Source of the DNA: Paracoccaceae bacterium
GTDB taxonomy: Bacteria; Pseudomonadota; Alphaproteobacteria; Rhodobacterales; Rhodobacteraceae
Length of the DNA: 64,000 bases
Direction of reading: 5' to 3'
Assembly (NCBI GenBank): GCA_017510335.1
Contig: JAFWNM010000034.1
Coordinates: forward strand, 1-64,000
Part shown: one piece after another, positions 7,947 through 16,552 of the stretch
Layout: the number at the start of each line of letters is the position of its first letter
Position numbering within the stretch: the stretch's first letter is position 1
The notes under the pieces: generated by a model
Told to the model about the DNA's origin: nothing
The model's database searches: none
The model's input: only the letters and a program-made list of their open reading frames with translations
Made by a program: the position numbers and the translations under genes

Positions 7947-8855
7947 TCATTCCTGATTGAACACGCGGTTGGGGTGCAACTCGCCAGCCTTGTAGATGCC
8001 AACGGCAACCGCGCGCCCCTGATAGCTGGCCCATGCCTCGTCACCATAGTCGACCGACGCACTCAGCACCATGCCCGGGTTGCCATTGCGCAACTTTGCG
8101 GCCCCTTCGGGTGTGGCAGGCAATTCGGGCAGATCGGCCAGCCCTTCTTCCAGCGGGCGCAGGTGGCTGTCCAGTTCGGGGCTTTGGGCCATCGCCTCGA
8201 TCTGTGCCATGCTTAGCCCGTCACTGGCGTCAAACGGCCCCGACCAGGTGCGGCGCAGCCATGCGACATGGCCCAGACACCCCAGCGCCGCGCCAAGATC
8301 GCGCGCGATAGACCGCACATAGCCCCCCTTGCCGCAGACCATTTCCAACTCAACATGGTCGGCGTCCGGGCGGGCGACACGTTCCAGCCGTTCAACCCAA
8401 AGGGGCCGCGCCGCAAGGTCCATTTCATCGCCCGCGCGCGCAATGTCATAGGCGCGCTCCCCGTCCACCTTGACGGCTGAAAACTGGGGCGGGATCTGTT
8501 CAATTTCACCGCGAAAGCTGTCTAGCGCGGCGTCGATTGCGGCGTCGTCTGGGCGTTCATCGCGTGTTGCGATCACGGTGCCTTCGGCATCGTCGGTGGT
8601 GGTGGACTGGCCCAGCCGCACCATGAAGCGGTAACATTTCAGCGCGTCGGTAATATAAGGCACAGTCTTCGTGGCCTCGCCCAGCGCGATGGCCAGAACA
8701 CCTGTGGCCGCGGGGTCCAGCGTTCCGGCATGGCCTGCCTTTTGCGCCTGCAAGGCCCAGCGCACCTTGTTGACCACGGCTGTGGATGTGATGCCTGCAG
8801 GCTTGTCCACCACCAACCAGCCCGATATTGCACGCCCCTTGCGCTTGCGTCCCAT
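7947..8855 (-). CDS. truB: tRNA pseudouridine(55) synthase
   Basis: 302-aa TruB-family enzyme that makes pseudouridine 55 in the T loop of tRNAs. The catalytic Asp47 sits in [14 protein letters not shown], and the KPAGITS block near residue 20 and the C-terminal PUA-like region are present. Transcribed after rbfA and the glycosidase gene and before DUF1643. The rbfA-truB neighbourhood is common in proteobacteria, where both genes belong to translation and ribosome maturation clusters. Confidence 0.96.
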   Translation of the reverse strand: MGRKRKGRAISGWLVVDKPAGITSTAVVNKVRWALQAQKAGHAGTLDPAATGVLAIALGEATKTVPYITDALKCYRFMVRLGQSTTTDDAEGTVIATRDERPDDAAIDAALDSFRGEIEQIPPQFSAVKVDGERAYDIARAGDEMDLAARPLWVERLERVARPDADHVELEMVCGKGGYVRSIARDLGAALGCLGHVAWLRRTWSGPFDASDGLSMAQIEAMAQSPELDSHLRPLEEGLADLPELPATPEGAAKLRNGNPGMVLSASVDYGDEAWASYQGRAVAVGIYKAGELHPNRVFNQE

Positions 8856-8885
8856 ACTTCGCCCTTTTGTCTGTTTACGCGCCTG

Positions 8886-9653
8886 CTACTGGGCGGGCCT
8901 GCCCGCGTCAACAACCTTGCCCACAATCGGGCCCAACATTGCCCCCCAATCCGAGCGCCGCAATTCGGGCGCATGCAGGCGTGACACATTGCCATCGATG
9001 TAAAGCGCTTGTGGCATGTCCAGATGGTCGCGGAAAAACCGCGCGAATTCAAACAGGTTTACGGGGGTGTTCGAAATGACGAATGCCGCGCGCGCCCCAT
9101 CCGGTGACACGCCCACCCCATTGCGGATCAGGCGGGAGTCGCTGTCTTCAAGAAAGCGCGGGTGGTATTGGCCGTCAATCACCAGCATGGGGCCGGACTG
9201 GGTTGCATGGCGACAGGGCAGGGGGGCTTGGGCGAAGGCGCGGGTTTCGATCACAGTGAATCGCGCATCTTCAATGCAAAACACACCATTGGGCAGCAAC
9301 CCGAAATTGCCCGGCCCAGCTGATGTAACAAGCCGCGCCAGTTCCGCGCCGTTTTCAATATACAAGCCCACGGGGCGGCGGTCAGAATGATACATGCCGC
9401 CATTCATTGCAAAGGCCAGCTTCTTGCCGTCGCGCGACAACGCGTCATCCACCGTGGCGAAGTTCCCAAAAACCCGTTCTGGACCGGAATACAGGAACAT
9501 GCGGATATCATCCTGCGCCTGTGCAGTGCAGGATGTGAAGCTGGCGCCGTGAAACTCGGTCCGGGTGCAGTCTGCAGCGGCTGCACTGGATAGCGAAGCC
9601 CACAGCGCCAGCGCCCCTAGACCTGTCTTAATCGCGGTCCGCATCATCATCAT
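8886..9653 (-). CDS. Exported phosphodiester glycosidase (NAGPA / DUF2233 family)
   Basis: About 255 aa, with a signal peptide ([18 protein letters not shown]) and a NAGPA-type domain: [55 protein letters not shown] and [10 protein letters not shown]. The family includes the mammalian enzyme that uncovers mannose-6-phosphate and phage or bacterial phosphodiester glycosidases; the bacterial substrate here is unknown, probably a periplasmic or cell-wall glycoconjugate. Four ATGs in a row (9653 to 9644) make the exact start uncertain; all overlap the end of rbfA by 17-26 nt, so translation is coupled to rbfA. Confidence 0.85.
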   Translation of the reverse strand: MMMMRTAIKTGLGALALWASLSSAAAADCTRTEFHGASFTSCTAQAQDDIRMFLYSGPERVFGNFATVDDALSRDGKKLAFAMNGGMYHSDRRPVGLYIENGAELARLVTSAGPGNFGLLPNGVFCIEDARFTVIETRAFAQAPLPCRHATQSGPMLVIDGQYHPRFLEDSDSRLIRNGVGVSPDGARAAFVISNTPVNLFEFARFFRDHLDMPQALYIDGNVSRLHAPELRRSDWGAMLGPIVGKVVDAGRPAQ

Positions 9654-10053
9654 GCCCGGCGGCATTGACATCGCGTTGAACGCGGTCCTGTCCCAGCAGG
9701 CGGCGCGTATCATCCATGCGGTCAAATGTTTCGTCCAGCTTGAAACGCAGGTCCGGCGCGTATTTCAGCGTCAGTTCCCGCCCCACAAGGTGGCGCAGCT
9801 CTGCCTTGTTGCGCGCAAGCGCTTTCAGGGCGGTCTGCTGGTCCTTGCCGCCAAGCGGCATGACATAAGCCGTGGCGATCTTCAGGTCTGTCGATGTGCG
9901 CACTTCGCTGACGGTGATCGGCATGCGCGACAGGTCGGGATCATGCACGTCGCCACGCGCCAGAACGTCTGACAGCGTGCGCCGGATCAGTTCTGCCACA
10001 CGAAGTTGGCGTTGCGACGGGCCTGTGCCCTGATGCTGGCGTTTTACACTCAT
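9628..10053 (-). CDS. rbfA: 30S ribosome-binding factor A
   Basis: 141-aa RbfA, a KH-like protein that binds the free 30S subunit and helps 16S rRNA maturation, also needed for growth in the cold. The N-terminal [21 protein letters not shown], the central [21 protein letters not shown] and the helix [21 protein letters not shown] are typical. The ATG at 10053 is preferred over one at 10062 because it aligns exactly with the usual Rhodobacteraceae N-terminus 11 residues before GPSQRQ. Divergent from dapB; the 3' end overlaps the glycosidase gene. Confidence 0.93.
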   Translation of the reverse strand: MSVKRQHQGTGPSQRQLRVAELIRRTLSDVLARGDVHDPDLSRMPITVSEVRTSTDLKIATAYVMPLGGKDQQTALKALARNKAELRHLVGRELTLKYAPDLRFKLDETFDRMDDTRRLLGQDRVQRDVNAAGHDDDADRD

Positions 10054-10159
10054 GCGCCACATTTAGGTCAATCCGCGCCCGCGCGCAACGAGGCTTTGCC
10101 AAATTCTGCATCACGCGATAGGAAGACGCAGAACTGTGATCAAGGCAGGAGTGGGGCAA

Positions 10160-10960
10160 ATGGTCCGCATTGCGATAATGGGCGTTTCAGGGCGCATGGG
10201 GCAGATGTTGCTGCGGCTGGTAGAAGACAGCGATCTGGCCGTTCTGGCGGCGGCTGTCGAACGGCAGGGGCATGACTGGATCGGCCAGGATCTGGGCACG
10301 GTTCAGGGCGGGGCGGTGCGTGGGGTCATTGTCACAGATGATCTGGCGCAGGCGCTGGAATGTTCCGATGCTATTCTGGATTTCACCGCGCCACAAGTGT
10401 CTGTCGCGCTGGCGCAGCAGGCCGCGGCGGCAGGGGTTGCCCATGTCATTGGCACCACAGGGTTTGATGATGACGATCTTGCCGCCATTGCGCGCGCGGG
10501 GGAAACAGGCCGCATTGTGCGTGCGGGCAACATGAGCCTTGGGGTCAACCTGCTGGTCAAGCTGACACAACAGGTCGCCCGGGCGCTGGACACCGACTAC
10601 GATATCGAGATTATCGAGGCCCACCATCGCCACAAGGTGGACGCGCCATCAGGCACAGCGCTGATGCTGGGCGAAGCGGCGGCACGCGGGCGCGGTGTCA
10701 TGCTGCCCGAAGTTGCCGACCGGGGCCGTGATGGCATGACAGGCCCGCGCGATGCTGGCGCCATCGGGTTTCATGCCATTCGCGGCGGGGATTACATTGG
10801 CGAACATGATGTCATCTTTGCCGGTCCGGGCGAACGGATCGTGCTGCGTCATGTGGCGTCGGACAGGGCGCTGTTTGCGCGTGGGGCCATTCGCGCCGCC
10901 ATCTGGCTGCAGGCCCAGCCGGCAGGCGAATATTGCATGCTCGACGTTCTGGGCCTGTAG
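10160..10960 (+). CDS. dapB: 4-hydroxy-tetrahydrodipicolinate reductase
   Basis: 266-aa enzyme of the lysine/diaminopimelate pathway, feeding peptidoglycan. The nucleotide-binding motif is [12 protein letters not shown] at residues 4-15, the catalytic region is [19 protein letters not shown] with the conserved His-His and Lys, and the C-terminal domain closes the active site. The ATG at 10160 has a GGAG ribosome site 9 nt upstream; an in-frame GTG at 10136 would add eight residues with no homology. Confidence 0.95.
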   Translation: MVRIAIMGVSGRMGQMLLRLVEDSDLAVLAAAVERQGHDWIGQDLGTVQGGAVRGVIVTDDLAQALECSDAILDFTAPQVSVALAQQAAAAGVAHVIGTTGFDDDDLAAIARAGETGRIVRAGNMSLGVNLLVKLTQQVARALDTDYDIEIIEAHHRHKVDAPSGTALMLGEAAARGRGVMLPEVADRGRDGMTGPRDAGAIGFHAIRGGDYIGEHDVIFAGPGERIVLRHVASDRALFARGAIRAAIWLQAQPAGEYCMLDVLGL

Positions 10961-11086
10961 CCTGCATCCCGTCTGCGGGCGGTTTTCCGCCGATCAACCG
11001 GCAGGCCCGCCGCCCAGGGCGAAACTGGCGTGATCCGGTTTGCATATCTTTGCGTAACACACCTGCACAGATACCGGAGGATCGCC

Positions 11087-11443
11087 ATGAAAGCCCTGAT
11101 AGTTTCACTTGTCGCAGTTCTGGCCAGTGCCCCGCTTTCGGCCATGGCGGAATTCCAGCCTGTGCGCGATGAAGCCACCTTTCGTGCCCTCGTCGAAGGA
11201 CGAGAGCTGGCGCGCTTCGGCGTCCGGCTGGAAGTGCTGCCCCAGGGGCAGATCACCGGGCGCGGGTTCGGCATGCGCGTGGGCGGCATGTGGGAATGGC
11301 GCGACGGCTATTTCTGCCGTACACTGGAATTCGGCAGTTCCGGTGATCCCTATAATTGCCAACTGGTGCTGCGCGATGGAAACACCCTGCGCTTCATTTC
11401 CGACCAGGGGCAGGGCGATTACGCGGATCTGCGGTTGCGTTAA
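11087..11443 (+). CDS. Small exported protein of unknown function
   Basis: 118 aa with a Sec signal peptide (MKALIVSLVAVLASAPLSAMA, cleavage before EFQPV). The mature domain of about 97 residues has the blocks GQITGRGFGMRVGGMWEWRDGYFCRTLEFG and DPYNCQLVLRDGNTLRFISDQGQGDY, which look like an all-beta fold with two cysteines that could form a disulfide. Similar small proteins seem common in Rhodobacteraceae but have no assigned role that I know. A GGAGGAT ribosome site 8 nt before the ATG fixes the start. It stands alone between dapB and murB. Confidence 0.8.
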   Translation: MKALIVSLVAVLASAPLSAMAEFQPVRDEATFRALVEGRELARFGVRLEVLPQGQITGRGFGMRVGGMWEWRDGYFCRTLEFGSSGDPYNCQLVLRDGNTLRFISDQGQGDYADLRLR

Positions 11444-11785
11444 GGGGCACTGGACAGGGCAACAGTGGCAAGGCTAATCTGCCTCGATGCAAATTCCTGA
11501 AAACCTCAAGCCGCAAGCAGCGCCGCCCGCCCCCTTCAACGAGGGGCCGCTTTGATAGGCACCGCCCGGATCGCGGACCGCGACAGCTTGCAGGCTTGGC
11601 TTGAGCAACGCATGGAAGCACCGCCGTGTGATTTGACCGCCAGTTCCGCCCAGACCCGCCCGCCTGTCTCCTTCATCTTGCCCCAAATACTCCTGCCGGA
11701 GGCACCGACCCAACGGCAATCAGTGCCGTCAGCCATAGATGCCCTGCATCTGGACAAACCCCTTGTTCCTGCCTAATTCAATGCC
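11444..11785. other. 342-nt gene-poor stretch before murB
   Basis: No convincing gene. A short plus-strand frame from a TTG at 11552 begins IGTARIADRDSLQAWLEQR, which resembles the start of a small protein, but it turns into low-quality sequence and has no homology I recognise; it may be a decayed gene. Around 11671-11706 the sequence TTGCCCCAAATACTCC followed by CCGGAGG looks like a short intergenic motif often seen in this bacterial family. No terminator with a T-run was found. Confidence 0.4.
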
Positions 11786-12760
11786 ATGACACCTGACATG
11801 ATCCCCGTGCGTGGCACGTTGACCCCGCAAAAACCGCTGGACACACTGACATGGTTGCGCGTCGGCGGGCCGGCCGACTGGCTTTTCCAGCCTGCGGATG
11901 AAGATGACCTATGCGCTTTTTTGCGCCAGTTGGCCCCTGACATTGCGGTTTTTCCCATGGGGGTCGGGTCCAACCTGATCGTGCGCGATGGGGGTATCCG
12001 CGCGGTGGTCATCCGGCTGGGGCGCGGGTTCAACGCCATTGATGCCGGTGACACCATAACAGCAGGGGCTGCTGCGCTGGACGCCCATGTCGCGCGCAAA
12101 GCCGCTGATGCGGGGCGCGACCTGACTTTCCTGCGCACCATTCCCGGCAGTATCGGCGGGGCTGTGCGCATGAATGCGGGGTGTTATGGCACATATGTTG
12201 CCGATCACCTGATTGACGTCACGGCCATTGACCGCGCGGGCCAGCGCCATGTGCTGGGCGCTGACACGCTTGATCTGCGCTACCGGCAGTCCGATATTCC
12301 CGATGGCATGGTCATTACGCAGGCACGGTTTCACGCGCCCAAGGCCGATCCTGCGGATCTTCATGCGCGCATGACCGAACAGCTTGCACGGCGCGACGCA
12401 ACCCAACCCACCAAGGACCGCAGTGCAGGGTCCACCTTCCGCAACCCTGCCGGTTTCAGTTCCACAGGGCGCGCGGATGACACCCATGATCTGAAGGCAT
12501 GGAAGGTCATCGAAGATGCGGGGTTGCGCGGCGCCCGCATGGGCGGCGCGCAAATGTCCCCCAAGCATCCCAACTTCCTGATCAACACAGGCACTGCCTC
12601 GGCTGCCGAATTGGAAGGATTGGGGGAAGAAGTGCGAAAAAGGGTTTTGCAAGCGCGCGGTATTTCGCTACACTGGGAAATCATGCGGGTCGGTGACAGC
12701 TTGCCTGACATGGAACTGCCGCCGGTTGAACTTGCATCAGGCGCAGTGAAAACAGAATAA
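11786..12760 (+). CDS. murB: UDP-N-acetylenolpyruvoylglucosamine reductase
   Basis: 324-aa FAD enzyme that reduces enolpyruvyl-UDP-GlcNAc to UDP-MurNAc, the second committed step of peptidoglycan precursor synthesis. FAD-binding motifs are [30 protein letters not shown] and [21 protein letters not shown]; catalytic residues include the Ser in [10 protein letters not shown] and the C-terminal Glu region. Usual Rhodobacterales order places murG and murC upstream; here they are not within the window, so the dcw cluster is split before murB. The next gene, ddl, follows after about 57 nt. Confidence 0.95.
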   Translation: MTPDMIPVRGTLTPQKPLDTLTWLRVGGPADWLFQPADEDDLCAFLRQLAPDIAVFPMGVGSNLIVRDGGIRAVVIRLGRGFNAIDAGDTITAGAAALDAHVARKAADAGRDLTFLRTIPGSIGGAVRMNAGCYGTYVADHLIDVTAIDRAGQRHVLGADTLDLRYRQSDIPDGMVITQARFHAPKADPADLHARMTEQLARRDATQPTKDRSAGSTFRNPAGFSSTGRADDTHDLKAWKVIEDAGLRGARMGGAQMSPKHPNFLINTGTASAAELEGLGEEVRKRVLQARGISLHWEIMRVGDSLPDMELPPVELASGAVKTE

Positions 12761-12817
12761 ACACCCCGAAAATGGGGCAAAAAGGGCCACAAAGGCCCAG
12801 AGGCAGTGGGAATGGGC

Positions 12818-13732
12818 ATGTCGAGCAGGGCAGCCCCCCGGATATGTGTTCTGAAAGGCGGACTCTCGGCTGAGCGCGAGGTGTCGCTGTCGTCAGGGCA
12901 TGAATGCGCGCAGGCGCTGCGGGTGGCGGGATATGAAGTGGTCGAACTGGATGCGCGCAGCGATGTGGCGCAGCATCTGGTAGATATTGCACCTGATGTC
13001 GTGTTCAATGCCTTGCATGGCCGGTTTGGCGAAGATGGCTGTGTGCAGGGCATTCTGGAATGGCTGCGCATTCCCTATACACATTCCGGCGTGCTGGCAT
13101 CCGCCCTTGCGATGGACAAGGACCGCGCGAAAGCGGCCTTTGCGGCGGCCGGTTTGCCAGTTCTGCCCAGCCTGATTGCGCCCAAGGCAGATGTGATGGC
13201 GCGCCACCTGATGGACCCGCCCTATGTGGTCAAGCCCAATAACGAAGGGTCCAGCGTTGGCGTGTATCTGGTCACCGAAGGTGCGAACACGCCCCCGCAG
13301 CTTGGGCCGGACATGCCCATGCATGTCATGGTCGAAGCCTATGCGCCCGGGCGGGAACTGACCACCACCGTCATGGGCGACCGCGCGCTGACTGTGACCG
13401 ATATTATCACAGATGGCTGGTATGATTACGATGCGAAATACCGCCCCGGCGGGTCGCATCATGTTCTGCCTGCCGACATTCCCGAAGACATACACGCCGC
13501 CTGTCTGGACTACGCCTTGCGCGCCCATCAGGTGTTGGGGTGCCGTGGACTGACCCGGACAGATTTTCGCTGGGACGAAGGGCGCGGCCTTGACGGGCTG
13601 ATCTTGCTGGAACTCAATACCCAGCCGGGCATGACGCCGACTTCGCTTGTGCCCGAACAGGCGGCGCATTGCGGCACGAGTTTCGCTGACCTGTGCCACT
13701 GGATGGTCGAGGATGCGTCATGCGACCGCTAG
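12818..13732 (+). CDS. ddl: D-alanine--D-alanine ligase
   Basis: 304-aa ATP-grasp enzyme that joins two D-Ala for the peptidoglycan stem peptide. N-terminal VLKGGLSAEREVSLSSG, substrate loop ALHGRFGEDGCVQGILE, ATP-binding VVKPNNEGSSVGV and metal-binding ELNTQPGMTPTSLVPEQ are all intact. Alternative starts at 12806 (GTG) and 12812 exist; 12818 was chosen for the spacing to GTGGGA. The 3' end overlaps ftsQ by 13 nt. Confidence 0.95.
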   Translation: MSSRAAPRICVLKGGLSAEREVSLSSGHECAQALRVAGYEVVELDARSDVAQHLVDIAPDVVFNALHGRFGEDGCVQGILEWLRIPYTHSGVLASALAMDKDRAKAAFAAAGLPVLPSLIAPKADVMARHLMDPPYVVKPNNEGSSVGVYLVTEGANTPPQLGPDMPMHVMVEAYAPGRELTTTVMGDRALTVTDIITDGWYDYDAKYRPGGSHHVLPADIPEDIHAACLDYALRAHQVLGCRGLTRTDFRWDEGRGLDGLILLELNTQPGMTPTSLVPEQAAHCGTSFADLCHWMVEDASCDR

Positions 13733-15036
13733 ACCAGTTTGACCCTCACCATGAGGATGGCGCGACCAGCCATCACAGCGATGGGCACGAGAGCGATGCC
13801 CCCCTGTCAGCCCTGTCCCCTGAAATGAGTTTCTGGGACCATCTTGGGGCAACGCGCGCAGATGAATACGCCCAGGATGATATTCTGACGGGCATTCCTT
13901 TGCCGGATGTGCCGGTCATGCCAGCGGTGCCGTTGTCCATGGTTGACATGGCGCCCCCCCGGTCCATGCCGCAACACGGCTTCACGCGGCTGGATGACAC
14001 CCTGCGCGCCCGCGAAGCGGCTGTTGAAACGGGCCATTTGCTGCGGGAACGCGTGCCTGTTGACGGGGGCAGGCCCGATGCGTTGCGCCGCGATCGGGCG
14101 CGTCATCCTGCCGGGTTTCCATCTGCGCAGGACGTCCCCCCCCCCGAGGCACGCGCCGCCGGTATGGCGCGCAAAAACCGCCGCAAGGCGCATTTGCCCA
14201 GCCGGTTGTCCTATCGCATTCAGCGGGTCTGGCTGACGCCGTTTTACCGCCGCGCCATCAAGATTGGTCTGCCTGCTGCCGCCTGTATGGTGGCGCTTGC
14301 CATGACACTGGCCAGCGCGGACCGCCGCATGGCGATTTCGGCGCAGGCCGAGACTGTCTATGCCGCTTTTGTCGACCGGCCTGATTTCATGGTGACCGAA
14401 CTTCGCTTGCCCGACATGGCCCCTGAACTTGAACAGGCCATTCGTGGCGTCATCACCCCCGAATTGCCGAAATCGTCGTGGCGGCTGGACCTTGATGATC
14501 TGCGCAGCCGGATTGAATTGCTGGACGCGATTCTGGTGGCAGATCTGCGGCTTCTGTCCGATGGCGTGCTGGCTGTGTCGGTGACCGAACGTGTGCCCGC
14601 AATATTGTGGCGCTCTGCCGATGGTCTGGAAGTGCTGGACATTGAAGGCATGCGCATCGGCTTCGCGCCTGATCGCACTGCCCTTCCTGACCTGCCCGTT
14701 ATTGCGGGCGAAGGGGGCGGCGCACAGGTGCCCGAGGCACTGGACCTGTTTGATGCGGCAACCCCGTTGGGGGACCGTATGCGCGGGCTTGTTCGGGTGG
14801 GGGAACGGCGATGGGATGTCGTTCTGGACCGTGGACAACGCGTAAAACTGCCTGAAACGGGCGCTGTTGCAGCGCTTGAACACGTTATCGCGCTGGAACA
14901 GGCGCAGGATGTGCTGGCGCGCGACATACTGGCGGCCGACATGCGCAATCCTGCGCGCCCGGTCTTGCAAATAAGCGAGGGTGCGATGGAAACAATCCGC
15001 GACATCCGCTCTCAGAATACGGAGGCATTGCAGTAA
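13720..15036 (+). CDS. ftsQ: Cell division protein FtsQ with long N-terminal extension
   Basis: 438-aa divisome protein. One transmembrane helix lies near residues 180-202 (IGLPAAACMVALAMTLAS), followed by the POTRA domain (MVTELRLPDMAPELEQAIRG) and the beta domain (ILWRSADGLEVLDIEGM). The segment LSYRIQRVWLTPFYRRA just before the helix is the usual Rhodobacter FtsQ start region; here it is preceded by about 150 extra cytoplasmic residues, His- and Asp-rich at first, then Pro/Met-rich and Arg-rich. The ATG at 13720 overlaps ddl and the N-terminal MRP matches family starts, so the extension looks genuine. FtsQ links FtsA/FtsZ-side factors to FtsB/FtsL. The stop overlaps the ftsA start by one base. 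Confidence 0.9.
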   Translation: MRPLDQFDPHHEDGATSHHSDGHESDAPLSALSPEMSFWDHLGATRADEYAQDDILTGIPLPDVPVMPAVPLSMVDMAPPRSMPQHGFTRLDDTLRAREAAVETGHLLRERVPVDGGRPDALRRDRARHPAGFPSAQDVPPPEARAAGMARKNRRKAHLPSRLSYRIQRVWLTPFYRRAIKIGLPAAACMVALAMTLASADRRMAISAQAETVYAAFVDRPDFMVTELRLPDMAPELEQAIRGVITPELPKSSWRLDLDDLRSRIELLDAILVADLRLLSDGVLAVSVTERVPAILWRSADGLEVLDIEGMRIGFAPDRTALPDLPVIAGEGGGAQVPEALDLFDAATPLGDRMRGLVRVGERRWDVVLDRGQRVKLPETGAVAALEHVIALEQAQDVLARDILAADMRNPARPVLQISEGAMETIRDIRSQNTEALQ

Positions 15037-16370
15037 TGATTGATCCCTACTCCTCGCAACGGGCCATGCGGCAAATGCGCCGCGCAGCAATGCAACGCGG
15101 TGTTATCGCGGTTCTGGATATCGGCACCTACAAGGTGGCGGCGCTTGTGCTGAAGGTGGACCCGTCCGGCCCCGAACCCAAGGCCGCGAGCATTGGCAAT
15201 CTGGGCGGGCAGGCAGGGTTTCGCGTGATCGGTGCGGGCACGACGCGGTCGCGCGGCGTGCGTCTGGGCGAAATTGCCGCCATGTCCGAAACCGAGACAG
15301 CGTTGCGCACAGCGCTGCAAGCCGCGCAGAAAATGGCGCAAACACGGGTGGATCATGTGATCGTCTGCGTATCCGGGGGCGCAACGCGGTCCTACGGTCT
15401 GGCAGGGGAGGTCGATGTCGAAGGCAGCACTGTGGTTGAAAACGACATATCGCGTGTCATGGCCGCGTGCGATGTGCCTGATTTCGGGGTCGGGCGTGAT
15501 GTCTTGCACGCGCAGCCCATCAACTTTGCCTTGGACCACCGCACTGGCCTGTCTGATCCGCGGGGCCAGATCGGGCAGCGGCTGGCCTGCGACATGCATA
15601 TGGTCACCGTGGACACATCGCTTGTGCAGAATATCTGCAACTGCCTGAAACGCTGCGATGTGGAACTGGCCGGGATTGCGGGCAGCAGCTACGCCAGTGG
15701 TATGGCCGCGCTGGTCGAGGATGAGAAGGAACTGGGCGCGGCCTGTGTCGATCTGGGGGCAGGCACGTCCGGGGTGTCGATCTTCATCAAGAAACACATG
15801 ATTTTCACCGATACAGTGCGCCTGGGGGGCGCGCATGTCACGCTGGACATCGCCAAGGGGTTGCAGGTCGACATGACCACCGCCGAACGCATCAAAACGG
15901 TTCATGGCGGGGTGCAGGCCACGTCCATGGACGACCGGGAGATGATCGAGATTGGCGGCAATTCCGGCGACTGGGAAAAAGACCGCCGCACTGTCAGCCG
16001 TGCTGAACTGATTGGCATCATGCGCCCGCGGATTGAAGAAATCCTTGAAGATGTGCGCGCGCGGCTTGATGCTGCGGGCTTTGGCTGCCTGCCAAGCCAG
16101 CAGGTGGTTCTGACGGGGGGCGGGGCGCAGGTGCCGGGCATAGACGGGCTTGCGGCGCGCATTTTTGGCCAACAGGTGCGGCTGGGGCGCCCTGTGCGGG
16201 TGCGTGGCCTGCCGCAAGCTGCATCAGGGCCTGCGTTTTCGGGGTCTGTCGGCCTAAGTCTGCTGGCAACTAGCCCGCAGGATGAATGGTGGGATTTCGA
16301 ATTGCCGACCCAAAGTTACCCTGCGCGGTCACTGCGCCGCGCTGTTAAATGGTTCAGGGACAATTGGTAA
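15036..16370 (+). CDS. ftsA: Cell division protein FtsA
   Basis: 444-aa actin-like ATPase that anchors FtsZ to the membrane. Phosphate-1 motif AVLDIGTYKVAALVL near residue 24, SHS2 insertion (HVIVCVSGGATRSYGLAGEV), phosphate-2 GAACVDLGAGTSGVSIF, and adenosine motif VVLTGGGAQVPGIDGLA. The C-terminal RSLRRAVKWFRDNW is an amphipathic membrane-targeting helix. The ATG shares its A with the ftsQ stop (TAATG), so translation is coupled. It is followed by a 182-nt gap before ftsZ that holds two GANTC sites. Confidence 0.96.
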   Translation: MIDPYSSQRAMRQMRRAAMQRGVIAVLDIGTYKVAALVLKVDPSGPEPKAASIGNLGGQAGFRVIGAGTTRSRGVRLGEIAAMSETETALRTALQAAQKMAQTRVDHVIVCVSGGATRSYGLAGEVDVEGSTVVENDISRVMAACDVPDFGVGRDVLHAQPINFALDHRTGLSDPRGQIGQRLACDMHMVTVDTSLVQNICNCLKRCDVELAGIAGSSYASGMAALVEDEKELGAACVDLGAGTSGVSIFIKKHMIFTDTVRLGGAHVTLDIAKGLQVDMTTAERIKTVHGGVQATSMDDREMIEIGGNSGDWEKDRRTVSRAELIGIMRPRIEEILEDVRARLDAAGFGCLPSQQVVLTGGGAQVPGIDGLAARIFGQQVRLGRPVRVRGLPQAASGPAFSGSVGLSLLATSPQDEWWDFELPTQSYPARSLRRAVKWFRDNW

Positions 16371-16403
16371 GCGCCAGATATGTCACATTTGTGGAAATCC
16401 AGC

Positions 16404-16485
16404 GAATCAGAATGAAAAAATTGCCATATTTGGTGCGGAAAAGTGACTTTTTTAATGACCTCAGGAACGAAGCACTGTAGGATTC
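16404..16485. promoter_or_regulatory. Two GANTC sites in the ftsA-ftsZ gap
   Basis: GAATC at 16404-16408 and GATTC at 16481-16485 are recognition sites for the CcrM adenine methylase of alphaproteobacteria. In Caulobacter such sites in the ftsZ promoter, read by GcrA, time ftsZ expression. Whether this organism uses them is inference. Confidence 0.4.
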
Positions 16486-16552
16486 CAGCAAAACCAGCAC
16501 CCTGACGCGGGAAATTGGCGGCAGGGTTCGGCAAAAACGAGGCGGAGTGATC

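Noticed and set aside
11552-11776. Small gene starting IGTARIADRDSLQAW
   Set aside because: The second half is low-quality and not protein-like; kept only as a note on the gene-poor stretch.
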